From a virus: 64,000 bases of DNA. Within the stretch, counting starts at the first letter, position 1, and every line of letters begins with the position of its first letter. A model generated the notes under the pieces. That model was not told the DNA's origin. It ran no database searches and saw nothing but the letters and a program-made list of their open reading frames with translations. Shown one piece after another: positions 6,187 to 13,001 of this stretch. The stretch is taken from IMG/VR virus record IMGVR_UViG_3300048672_000851, positions 1 through 64,000 of that record. The stretch is one strand, 5' to 3'. Position numbers and translations under genes: made by a program.

Positions 6187-6699
6187 ATGCATGATTTGAC
6201 TGGCGTAGGTTTGTTTGAAATTGATGTTGATGCTGTGTGCATCAGCACCAATGGCTTTGTTACCAGCAATGGTAACTGTGTGATGGGTCGTGGTTGTGCC
6301 TTTGAAGCAGCCAATCTATTTCCTGATGTACCACGCACGCTAGGAACCATGATACGCAATCATGGAAATATCGTGCAGGTAGTTAAGGTTATTGATGGAT
6401 GCAGCCTTGTGGCCTTTCCTGTAAAGCATACGAGTGGCATTTGCACTGGTGATAACGTTGTGAGCCATGCTCGATTTAAATATCCCAGAGGAACCACTGT
6501 GCCGGGCTTTCATTTGAAGGCCAGTATGAGCTTGATCATAAAGTCAGCCTTCGAGTTAAAGCAACTGGCTGATATGAAAGGCTGGAAGACTGTGGCATTG
6601 CCACGGGTAGGTTGTGGTGCAGGAGAGCTTGATTGGAATGCTGTGAAACCAGTATTGCAATCCATGCTAGATGACCGATTTATAGCCGTTACAAAATAA
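6187..6699 (+). CDS. Macro-domain protein (ADP-ribose binding or hydrolysis)
   Basis: I place the start at ATG 6187, seven bases after a perfect AGGAGG; the longer frame would translate the promoter hairpin. The 170-residue product has macro-domain marks: VDAVCISTNGFVTSNGN near the N-terminus, the GRGCAFEAA loop, and VALPRVGCGAGELDW near residues 138-152, which would hold ADP-ribose. Macro domains bind or remove ADP-ribose from proteins, nucleic acids or small signals. Made early, it may undo host ADP-ribosylation defence or clear a signalling molecule. Codon use is richer in G+C than the neighbours, suggesting separate acquisition. Confidence 0.85.
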   Translation: MHDLTGVGLFEIDVDAVCISTNGFVTSNGNCVMGRGCAFEAANLFPDVPRTLGTMIRNHGNIVQVVKVIDGCSLVAFPVKHTSGICTGDNVVSHARFKYPRGTTVPGFHLKASMSLIIKSAFELKQLADMKGWKTVALPRVGCGAGELDWNAVKPVLQSMLDDRFIAVTK

Positions 6700-6709
6700 C
6701 GGCTTTGTT
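6684..6709 (+). terminator. Terminator overlapping the macro-domain stop codon
   Basis: AGCCGTTA-CAAAA-TAACGGCT then TTGTT. Short U-run; read-through into RNAP1 is likely. Confidence 0.75.
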
Positions 6710-6725
6710 CTAGTGAGAGGAAGCT

Positions 6726-7652
6726 ATGGACATTAAGCGTTTAAAACAAGAAGTGTTAGAAGACATGTACTCTAGAACCAATAACAAATTGAGAATACTC
6801 AAGGAGATAGAAGGTTCAGAAGAACTCTTAGAACACATTGATAAAGTAACGTTAGAGGTTATTAACTGGCTTAAAGAACCAGCTAGTTATACTTCATTAA
6901 ATATCCTTAAAGAACGTATGGTGAAGTATAAGCCAGATGATATTAAGGAACTGATTATCGAGGTGTTTAGCGTGGTTCTGTTTGATAATAGAGCCAAGAC
7001 TATTCAACAGGTAGCTGGTGCTGGCATACCATTCTTTGCTGATACATTTCTACCATTTGATGCTGTGAAAATTACAGCAGAAATAGTGGGTATTATGTGC
7101 TCATTGGATTTAGTTGATGTTATTCCAGCAATGGAAGGACAGACTGAATATACAATGGTGCAAACTGATTATGAATTGACTCAAGATATTATTGATAAGA
7201 TTCATGAAACTAAGTATATGCCACCAATGATTGTGAAACCAAATCATGTAAGAAAGGTTAAAGATAATGCTTATCTAACCTTTAAATCTAACATGATTCT
7301 AGGAGATAAACACAATCAACATGATATGGGTATTAGCTTGGATGTAGTTAACATTCAAAATAGTATCCCATTACGATTAAATGAGTTTGTACTTGGATTA
7401 AGAGAGGAATCCAGCAAACCATTAGATACACCTGAGAAGATTCATAACTTCACACGTATGACTTCTGCTAGTCGGGATGTTTATAACTTGATTATGGAAA
7501 CAGGTAATGTTTTCTACAATACACATGCATTTGATATGCGTGGAAGATTGTATAGTCAAGGTTATTATGTCCATATTCAATCAACTGAATACAAGAAAGC
7601 TCTGATAGATTTCTACTATCAAGAGGTAATTACACACGAAATTGAGGAATAA
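6726..7652 (+). CDS. Early RNA polymerase subunit 1, RNAP1 (N4 gp15-like)
   Basis: A 308-residue protein corresponding to the N-terminal part of a T7-type single-subunit RNA polymerase that is split into two chains in N4-like phages. Near its end is FDMRGRLYSQG, the DxxGR motif that contacts the template and hybrid. It ends 4 nt before RNAP2. RNAP1 and RNAP2 together form the second phage polymerase, which reads the middle genes. The start at ATG 6726 follows GTGAGAGGAAGCT. Confidence 0.92.
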   Translation: MDIKRLKQEVLEDMYSRTNNKLRILKEIEGSEELLEHIDKVTLEVINWLKEPASYTSLNILKERMVKYKPDDIKELIIEVFSVVLFDNRAKTIQQVAGAGIPFFADTFLPFDAVKITAEIVGIMCSLDLVDVIPAMEGQTEYTMVQTDYELTQDIIDKIHETKYMPPMIVKPNHVRKVKDNAYLTFKSNMILGDKHNQHDMGISLDVVNIQNSIPLRLNEFVLGLREESSKPLDTPEKIHNFTRMTSASRDVYNLIMETGNVFYNTHAFDMRGRLYSQGYYVHIQSTEYKKALIDFYYQEVITHEIEE

Positions 7653-7656
7653 AGTG

Positions 7657-8646
7657 ATGCAATTATTTAGCGGTATTGATTACATTAAGATTGCTGTAGC
7701 AAATGCTTATGGTTTAGACCGTGAGAACTGGGATGTACGATTAGATTGGTTTGACCGTCATATCAATCATTTACCAGCTATGATACCTACAGCAAAAGAA
7801 CCAATTAAATATCAGAAGGCATTAAAGGCATTTGATGATGCTTTGAATTACCGTCCTACTGGTTATTTAATGGAATTAGACGCAACTGCGTCTGGTTTAC
7901 AAGTATTTGCTGCATTAACTGGCTGTCATGATACGGCTCGCAATACAAACTTACTACCTAACTACGACAGGCTATGTCCTTACAACAGCACAGCATTAGC
8001 AATGTCTGCGCTAAGTAATAAAACATTTAGCCGAGATGAAGTTAAGAAACCATTAATGACGGTGTTCTATGGGAGTAAAGAACAACCTAAATTAATATTT
8101 GGTGATGGTACAGATGAATTAAATGCTTTCTATGGTGCATTAAACCAAGAGTTTAAAGGTGCAGTAGAAGCATTGGCTGATATTCAAAGCTGTTGGCAAC
8201 CAGACCAAGATTACCATTCATGGACATTACCTGATGGCCATGTTGCTTATGTTCCTGTTCGTGTTGATGAAACCAAAATCATTGAAGTGGATACACTAGG
8301 TGGTTTGAAGTTTACTCAATCTGCAACTGTAGTGGCTCCAAGTGAATCAGGCATATCACTGGCTGCAAATATCGTTCACTCTGTGGATGGTTACGTATGT
8401 CGTGAAATGATTCGTCGTTGCTATGCCGAGAACTTTCGTATTCTAACTGTTCACGATGCATTCTTTGCATCTCCGAATAAGATGAATCGTGTTCGCTTTC
8501 ACTACAAGGAAATCTTGGCCGAGATTGCAGAATCCAATTTGTTATCTGAAATCTTGTCCGAAATCTGTGATGAACCTCTTGAGTTCACAAAGTTTAGTCT
8601 GGATTTAGGTTCTGCTATCCGTGAATCCAACTATGCCCTGTCATAA
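7657..8646 (+). CDS. Early RNA polymerase subunit 2, RNAP2 (N4 gp16-like)
   Basis: The catalytic chain, 329 residues from ATG 7657, which follows TTGAGGAATAAAGTG; GTG 7654 is an alternative. Motif A is MELDATASGLQ near residue 72-82, with the first catalytic Asp. Motif B is KKPLMTVFYGS, with the Lys and the Tyr that selects ribonucleotides. Motif C is LTVHDAFF, with the second catalytic Asp. The 4-nt gap to RNAP1 implies translational coupling, giving equal amounts of the two subunits. Confidence 0.93.
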   Translation: MQLFSGIDYIKIAVANAYGLDRENWDVRLDWFDRHINHLPAMIPTAKEPIKYQKALKAFDDALNYRPTGYLMELDATASGLQVFAALTGCHDTARNTNLLPNYDRLCPYNSTALAMSALSNKTFSRDEVKKPLMTVFYGSKEQPKLIFGDGTDELNAFYGALNQEFKGAVEALADIQSCWQPDQDYHSWTLPDGHVAYVPVRVDETKIIEVDTLGGLKFTQSATVVAPSESGISLAANIVHSVDGYVCREMIRRCYAENFRILTVHDAFFASPNKMNRVRFHYKEILAEIAESNLLSEILSEICDEPLEFTKFSLDLGSAIRESNYALS

Positions 8647-8673
8647 GTAAAGGCAAGTAAACGATTAAAATAT

Positions 8674-8719
8674 GATCAATTCAGTGTGCTCCGCACACTT
8701 GGATTGGTCTATTTTTTTT
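8674..8719 (+). terminator. Long-stem terminator after RNAP2
   Basis: A stem of about 16 bp with one bulge (outer arms 8674-8682 / 8701-8709, inner AGTGTGC-TCC-GCACACT at 8683-8699) is followed by TATTTTTTTT. Confidence 0.85.
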
Positions 8720-8831
8720 CCTAAATGGACTCTAAAGGGGTATAGAAAAAAACCTAAATCCCAAGTCAAACAAAGATAGTGATTTGGCTAAATTCAACCC
8801 AAACACTAACAACTCCCATGAGGAACCCAAA

Positions 8832-9266
8832 ATGTTCGGATCATTCTTTAAAAAAGCTAACCGCACTATTGAAGCGGTAAAGAAATTTGAAAACAAAGAT
8901 CTGGTTGAAGCTACCGTTGCCAGTGCGTTACTGATTGCTGCTGCTGATGGCACTATCGAAGATGAAGAAGTTGCCAAGCTGCAAGAAATCATCGAAGCAT
9001 TACCAGCAATGCAAGGCCACCAAGCAGAAATCGGTAACATTGTTGACCGTTACACCAAACTGCTGAAAGCTGGCTTTATGCTGGGTAAAGTACAACTGAT
9101 GCGTGAAATCAAAGACTGCAAAGGCAGTGAACAAGAATGTGAAGACATTGTTGTTGTTGCACTGACTGTTGCAAGCGCTGATGGTGAAATGGAAGATGCT
9201 GAAGTAGCTGTTCTGAAAGACATCTGCAAAGCATTGAACGTATCTCCAAGCCAATTTGGTTTGTAA
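8832..9266 (+). CDS. TerB-like protein
   Basis: Start at ATG 8832 (MFGSFFKKANRT) after ATGAGGAACCCAAA; the upstream frame is not needed. The 144-residue helical protein has two tandem acidic repeats: VASALLIAAADGTIEDEEVAKLQ near residue 29-51 and VVALTVASADGEMEDAEVAVLK near residue 108-129. This ADGxIxxEE pattern is that of TerB/DUF533 domains, which bind metal ions and associate with stress and tellurite-resistance systems. Its job in phages is not known to me; it may interact with a host TerB/TerC-type stress or defence complex. Confidence 0.78.
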   Translation: MFGSFFKKANRTIEAVKKFENKDLVEATVASALLIAAADGTIEDEEVAKLQEIIEALPAMQGHQAEIGNIVDRYTKLLKAGFMLGKVQLMREIKDCKGSEQECEDIVVVALTVASADGEMEDAEVAVLKDICKALNVSPSQFGL

Positions 9267-9268
9267 TC

Positions 9269-9454
9269 ATGTTACGCGAAGTGCGTTTACTGTTAGCAGC
9301 TTTATTGCTGATCTTGTCAGTGCTGGTTGACTCAACATTGTACATCATGTCATTTGCTACTGACCTTGTGTTTGTAGTGTTGACAGGCTTGGTTCTATGG
9401 CCTATTTTGAAGCCGAACCAAAAAGAATCATCAACCGATGATAAATCCAATTAA
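9269..9454 (+). CDS. Small two-helix membrane protein, 61 residues
   Basis: ATG 9269 lies 2 nt after the TerB-like stop. Hydrophobic stretches at about residues 6-22 (RLLLAALLLILSVLVDS) and 28-46 (SFATDLVFVVLTGLVLW) predict two membrane passes with a charged C-terminal tail. Tight coupling to TerB is notable because host TerB works with the membrane protein TerC. Function not recognised. Confidence 0.7.
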   Translation: MLREVRLLLAALLLILSVLVDSTLYIMSFATDLVFVVLTGLVLWPILKPNQKESSTDDKSN

Positions 9455-9488
9455 CTAGCAGTCAGGCAGGCGGATAGTTCTATTGGCC

Positions 9489-9508
9489 GGAGCTTAGAAA
9501 TAAGCTCC
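9489..9508 (+). promoter_or_regulatory. GNRA-loop hairpin in leader of the next gene
   Basis: GGAGCTTA-GAAA-TAAGCTCC, a perfect 8-bp stem capped by a GAAA tetraloop, 20 nt upstream of ATG 9529. No U-run. It may stabilise or regulate the leader. Confidence 0.5.
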
Positions 9509-9528
9509 ACTCATTAAAAGGGAATACG

Positions 9529-9732
9529 ATGTTACACAAATTAGTAAATCGTGTTCTTAGCTTATTTGGATACTCACTAAAACCTTACACGTTTTATGAA
9601 GCTGGGTATTTAATAGAGGTGTTGCAAAGTATTCACAAACCTTGCAACGAATATCAACCTACATGCAGTGAAATGCCTTTTACTGCATCTGATATTGAAC
9701 TAATTACGCACGTTGTGGGGATGTGTAAGTAA
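9529..9732 (+). CDS. Small protein of unknown function, 67 residues
   Basis: Starts at ATG 9529 after AAAGGGAATACG. Soluble, with three cysteines (KPCNEYQPTCSEMP and a terminal MCK). No family recognised. It is the last gene before the 1.2-kb non-coding structured region. Confidence 0.65.
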   Translation: MLHKLVNRVLSLFGYSLKPYTFYEAGYLIEVLQSIHKPCNEYQPTCSEMPFTASDIELITHVVGMCK

Positions 9733-10176
9733 TTAGCTCTATTCCGAATTGAGCTAGGATAAGATAAAATTACGCCGCATTCTGCGTTTTATTGTTAGTT
9801 TCTTTTTGAACTAACAAGGGTAAGTGGAGACTAGTTCTCCACTAACTCCATTAAAAAGCTTATTAGTTAAGTTCCCATTTTCTCTTGGGTTCCTCAGCTT
9901 AGTTAGTAAGCTTTTTAATGGGGTTTGGTTTCTCCATATTAAAATGGTGTGCTAGTAAATAATGCTAATCCATGCTTTATCGTAAGATAAAGAAGCCGAA
10001 GCTTAGGGAATTTTCATTTATTCACTTAAGACGTTGAAAGGTCGGTAATAATTATTTACAGATTAAGATAGCTACCTCCTTGGTTATGCTTAATCCGTTG
10101 GTTACTACGCTAGTGTAACTAAACTGGATGTAGTGGTTGTGTTTATGGCTTGCAACTAGGGGTAAGCACAATCACT

Positions 10177-10314
10177 CAGTTTATTAGCTTGGTGTTTCGA
10201 CATTTTGATTAAATAAACGTATGTGCTCATAACTCATAAAGGTTGTTTAGTTAACTTGTTCCGCCAATACTGGTCGGTTATGGGTCTGGTAGAAACACCA
10301 AGACTAATGAGCTG
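10177..10314 (+). repeat. ncRNA module 1 (long stem)
   Basis: The 5' arm 10177-10198 pairs with 10292-10314 in 22 bp, including 11 perfect pairs (CTTGGTGTTTC with GAAACACCAAG), two wobbles and one bulge. The stem starts with AGTTTATT, as in modules 2 and 3. Confidence 0.7.
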
Positions 10315-10490
10315 GTAACTCAGAGTGGGTATTAAGGGAATCCCACAATTCGTCAATGTTTGCGATGATAGTTGCATTTAAATATAAATGCTAACGATGA
10401 TATGTTCCGCGCTGTAGCCTAAGAAACTACTCGCCCAAGATAGTAACTTGGTTTAAAAGATAACTCGAAGTCCATCGTTAACGGACACTT

Positions 10491-10572
10491 AGTTTATTGG
10501 TTTGGTGTTTGGTACCCGACGAAAAGTACACTCGTTGCGGTCGAAGCGGCCAGACACCAAAACCAATAAGCT
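10491..10572 (+). repeat. ncRNA module 2 (long stem)
   Basis: 5' arm 10491-10512 pairs with 10550-10572 in 22 bp with two wobbles and one bulged A. The base is AGTTTATT paired with AATAAGCT. Confidence 0.7.
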
Positions 10573-10654
10573 GATAGCTTAACCGAGCAAATGCTAGAGA
10601 TTATTCTGGCCAACGGTTGTAGGTGACGATGGGTGATATTGGAACCTTCATTTT

Positions 10655-10737
10655 AGTTTATTGAAGTTGGTTTATAGTTGTAAGAGACTTTGCGGCACCC
10701 TCTGCGTAAAAATCCTATAAATCAACTTCAATAAGCT
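10655..10737 (+). repeat. ncRNA module 3 (long stem)
   Basis: 5' arm 10655-10677 pairs with 10715-10737 in 23 continuous pairs with two wobbles. The base is AGTTTATT paired with AATAAGCT, but the distal stem sequence differs from modules 1 and 2. Confidence 0.72.
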
Positions 10738-10966
10738 GAAGGTACAAGTGGTGATTGTACGGAATTTACCTATCGTGTGTGATGAAGCGCCTGTGACCTT
10801 GGTGACAAGGGGATCAGTGACAGGTAGGCGGCCTATAAGCCGGGCAATAACGCCTTAATGTCGTCATCTGGAAAACTCGTAGAATGGCGGTTATATCGCT
10901 ACGAATGAAACACACAAGCCACATAAACTCACCAGTGGCCAGCTTATCTAATCAGAGAATCCAATC

Positions 10967-11272
10967 ATGCTTAATCCCTGTGGCCTTGATAAAGGCACTA
11001 TTAATTATCTACGTAAAATATCTCTATACGGAATGGATAACAGGTATTCAGACTACTTTCAAACAGAAGTAGTTAATTCAACAATTTGTAAGAATATCCA
11101 AATTGATGTTTTAAGAGATAAATCAAATCCTGATAAAATAGTTGTAGTTAAATTAGGTGTTAATTTTAAAGTTTATAAAATAGAACCCTATTTAATCTAT
11201 TCTGTTATAGATGAAATTTTAAAAGAATCCAATCATGGCGCAACTAAGCAAAAATCTTATCCATCAAGTTAA
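10967..11272 (+). CDS. Protein of unknown function, 101 residues
   Basis: ATG 10967 follows GAATCCAATC, and exactly the same leader precedes the next gene's ATG. The product has YGMDNRYSDYFQTEVVNST in the first half and an alternating beta-like stretch (KIVVVKLGVNFKVYKIEP) in the middle. No family recognised. It overlaps the next gene by 38 nt. First gene after the candidate giant RNA. Confidence 0.65.
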   Translation: MLNPCGLDKGTINYLRKISLYGMDNRYSDYFQTEVVNSTICKNIQIDVLRDKSNPDKIVVVKLGVNFKVYKIEPYLIYSVIDEILKESNHGATKQKSYPSS

Positions 11273-11633
11273 AAGAGGATTACCTCTATTTATGGATGAT
11301 GAAGCCAATAGACTTCTTAAAGTTAATGTACTTAAGGATTTCCAAAAAGGTGATGTTATCTATGCCCTTAATAACGGCACTGGATTAATTCAACCAATTG
11401 TCTTTATGCATTACACACATACTTGTGTTTGTTTTAAACATGACATTAAAGACAAAGACAGAGCCAAGTATTTTGCTTACAAGCAATACAGATTTTTTCC
11501 AACTTTAGAAAAAGCAAAAGTTGGTAGAATCTTCTGGTTAAACCAAGAGAAATTAAGATTAGTTACTAAACTAAATTTAATTAATACTGAATTAGCTTCT
11601 TTAATGGGAGAATTAAATGGAACTCCAGATTGA
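11235..11633 (+). CDS. Protein of unknown function, 132 residues
   Basis: Starts at ATG 11235 after the GAATCCAATC leader. Contains a small beta-rich middle (DVIYALNNGTGLIQPIVFMHYTHTCVCF) and a helical, basic C-terminus. No family recognised; two close cysteines (CVC) are present. It overlaps the next gene by 17 nt, so this is a translationally coupled run. Confidence 0.68.
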   Translation: MAQLSKNLIHQVKRGLPLFMDDEANRLLKVNVLKDFQKGDVIYALNNGTGLIQPIVFMHYTHTCVCFKHDIKDKDRAKYFAYKQYRFFPTLEKAKVGRIFWLNQEKLRLVTKLNLINTELASLMGELNGTPD

Positions 11634-11823
11634 TGTATCTGATATTCCTCTTTCGTTAAACCAAAAACAAAGACTCATTAATCAAGTCATCGCTGAATTA
11701 AAAATCGAAGCCCATAATAGAAAAGATTACTTATTTAATGAAGGTGATCTTTTCTTTGCTTTAGCTTTTAAGAGTGATCAAGAATTAGTTCGTCTTGCTA
11801 AACTTTGTGGAGTTAAGTTATGA
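11617..11823 (+). CDS. Protein of unknown function, 68 residues
   Basis: ATG 11617 lies inside the preceding gene after TGGGAGAATTAA, a good ribosome binding site. The product is a small helical, mostly acidic protein (MELQIDVSDIPLSLNQKQRL start). Family not recognised. Its stop overlaps the next start by 4 nt. Confidence 0.66.
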   Translation: MELQIDVSDIPLSLNQKQRLINQVIAELKIEAHNRKDYLFNEGDLFFALAFKSDQELVRLAKLCGVKL

Positions 11824-12197
11824 GTAAGTTTTACTTTACAACTAATCGTGACGAAGCCCAACAATTTAGTGAAAACTCTATTGTAGTAGAATGGGATTAC
11901 TCAAGTAGCTGTTATTATCAATTAGATTTGTGGTTTAAGGAAGAAGTGACTAAACCAACAACTCAACAAATGAAACAACTAAATGAAATCACAGGTGGAT
12001 GTTATAACCACCCTGTAATGATTTTAAAAACGGCTGAAGAATTGTTTCCACTCTTAACTAAATTTTTTCCTACAACTGATATTGTTCTTGTTGATTCAAT
12101 GACTGAACGTGGTATCCGTTGTTCAAAAGATATTGCTGCCAAACATTGTATACAAATCCTTAAAGAACGATTAGAAAAAGGTGATTGGTATGTCTGA
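11820..12197 (+). CDS. Protein of unknown function, 125 residues
   Basis: Starts at ATG 11820 in the ATGA overlap with the previous gene. The sequence alternates helix and strand (KFYFTTNRDEAQQFSENSIV start; AEELFPLLTKFFPTTDIVLV in the second half) and looks like a compact single domain. No motif I can name. Coupled to the next gene, whose start lies 8 nt inside this one. Confidence 0.68.
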   Translation: MSKFYFTTNRDEAQQFSENSIVVEWDYSSSCYYQLDLWFKEEVTKPTTQQMKQLNEITGGCYNHPVMILKTAEELFPLLTKFFPTTDIVLVDSMTERGIRCSKDIAAKHCIQILKERLEKGDWYV

Positions 12198-12414
12198 TAC
12201 AACAACTGAAGAACTATTAGGCAATGCAGCTTTAGAAGCCATTGCTTACACCTTACAAGCAAATGATGAATTTGATGCTAACAATGCAATTAATTTCTTA
12301 TCTTCTTGGAATGAAGGTGATTGGGAATTCATTGCTGAGCATTATCCAGATTTTGATTTGCAAACTCCTGCTCAACAATTGTTACGTAAAGAATCTGGCT
12401 TCAACGTATTTTAA
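12190..12414 (+). CDS. Acidic protein of unknown function, 74 residues
   Basis: I use ATG 12190 because AAAAAGGTG lies just upstream; the GTG at 12181 has no such site. The product is strongly acidic and helical (MSDTTTEELLGNAALEAIAY start). Such small acidic phage proteins often mimic DNA or block host factors, but nothing here proves that. Confidence 0.68.
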   Translation: MSDTTTEELLGNAALEAIAYTLQANDEFDANNAINFLSSWNEGDWEFIAEHYPDFDLQTPAQQLLRKESGFNVF

Positions 12415-12423
12415 GGTCTAATC

Positions 12424-12690
12424 ATGGGTAAATACTTTGGTTGGGTCAACAAAGAATGCTATGACTTTAAATATAAACCACTTGGTGATGGTATGTTTAC
12501 CAATGTTTATCTTGGTGAACACTTAATCTGTCAAACTGCAAAAAACCATCGTGGTCGTTTTTGTGTTATTGTCCAAGGTAAAGTAGCTGATAACATTCCA
12601 CGTTTAGTTGAAGGTTTTGCTACTCGTTGGGATGCAATCCAATACGCATTAAAGGTTCATCTTTTAACTGCTGATTACTACAATCGTTAG
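12424..12690 (+). CDS. Basic protein of unknown function, 88 residues
   Basis: Starts at ATG 12424 after TAAGGTCTAATC. The product is basic and aromatic with a probable small beta fold (GMFTNVYLGEHLICQ, then RGRFCVIVQGKVADN) and a C-terminal helix. No family recognised. Its stop is 11 nt before the tRNA. Confidence 0.66.
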   Translation: MGKYFGWVNKECYDFKYKPLGDGMFTNVYLGEHLICQTAKNHRGRFCVIVQGKVADNIPRLVEGFATRWDAIQYALKVHLLTADYYNR

Positions 12691-12701
12691 TCCTTTTCAA
12701 T

Positions 12702-12776
12702 GCGCCTATAGTGTAATGGATAGCACACAATCCTTCTAAGTTTGGAGTAAAGGTTCGATTCCTTTTAGGCGTGCCA
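12702..12776 (+). tRNA. tRNA-Arg (anticodon UCU)
   Basis: A full cloverleaf of 75 nt with encoded CCA. Acceptor GCGCCTA pairs with TAGGCGT (one G-U), the D stem is GTGT/GCAC, the anticodon loop CTTCTAA places TCT at 34-36, and the T arm is AAAGG-TTCGATT-CCTTT. The anticodon stem CAATC/GTTTG has one T-T mismatch, so the gene may be somewhat degenerate. It would read AGA codons, which suit an AT-rich phage. Confidence 0.92.
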
Positions 12777-12791
12777 TATTCAGAGGTAATC

Positions 12792-13001
12792 ATGGAATTT
12801 TTAAATCAAGATCATATCCCTCCAGAATGGGCTAATTACGTTGCGAGAAATAAAGATGGTTTTCTTTATTATTACTCGCATTCACCTAAGCCAACTTCAA
12901 GTGGCTTTACATCTGGTGGTATCAGTGAACGTGTTAATGATACATGCTATAAGCATGAGAATTGGCATCAATCAACAGTTTATTTTGGATTATCTAAATG
13001 A
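12792..13001 (+). CDS. Protein of unknown function, 69 residues
   Basis: ATG 12792 follows CAGAGGTAATC and lies 15 nt after the tRNA; the longer frame would run into the tRNA. The product is rich in aromatic residues and His (YYYSHSPKPTSSGF, CYKHENWH). Family not recognised. It overlaps the next gene by 4 nt. Confidence 0.66.
   Translation: MEFLNQDHIPPEWANYVARNKDGFLYYYSHSPKPTSSGFTSGGISERVNDTCYKHENWHQSTVYFGLSK

Larger units (their letters stand above)
9755..10950 (+). ncRNA. Candidate giant structured non-coding RNA, about 1.2 kb
   Basis: No plausible gene lies between 9733 and 10966, yet the stretch is packed with long complementary arms in a chain. Examples are 9792-9800/9809-9817, 9823-9830/9836-9843, a perfect 15-bp arm 9848-9862/9907-9921, 9956-9963/10051-10058, a GTAA-capped 7-bp hairpin 9975-9992, 10061-10067/10089-10095, 10133-10141/10167-10175, then three modules with 22-23-bp stems (10177-10314, 10491-10572, 10655-10737), and a 3' multibranch domain with a GTGA-capped hairpin. 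TAGGATAAG (9755-9763) can pair with CTTATCTA (10943-10950), perhaps closing the whole. Size, ornate folding, phage setting and a nearby tRNA recall the GOLLD and ROOL classes, but I cannot assign it to either. Strand is inferred from the flanking genes; the ends are approximate. Confidence 0.72.

Noticed and set aside
8674-8719. N4-type promoter at the TCC hairpin after RNAP2
   Set aside because: The hairpin is the tip of a 16-bp stem followed by eight T, a standard terminator. The promoter reading is kept only for the other copies.
9733-10966. Cluster of degenerate tRNA genes
   Set aside because: Stems are longer than tRNA arms, there is no TTCRANNC T-loop with paired acceptor ends, and the three modules have other shapes.
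10884-11072. 62-residue open frame at the 3' end of the structured RNA region
   Set aside because: It overlaps the better supported gene at 10967 in another frame, has no ribosome binding site, and its sequence is dictated by RNA stems.
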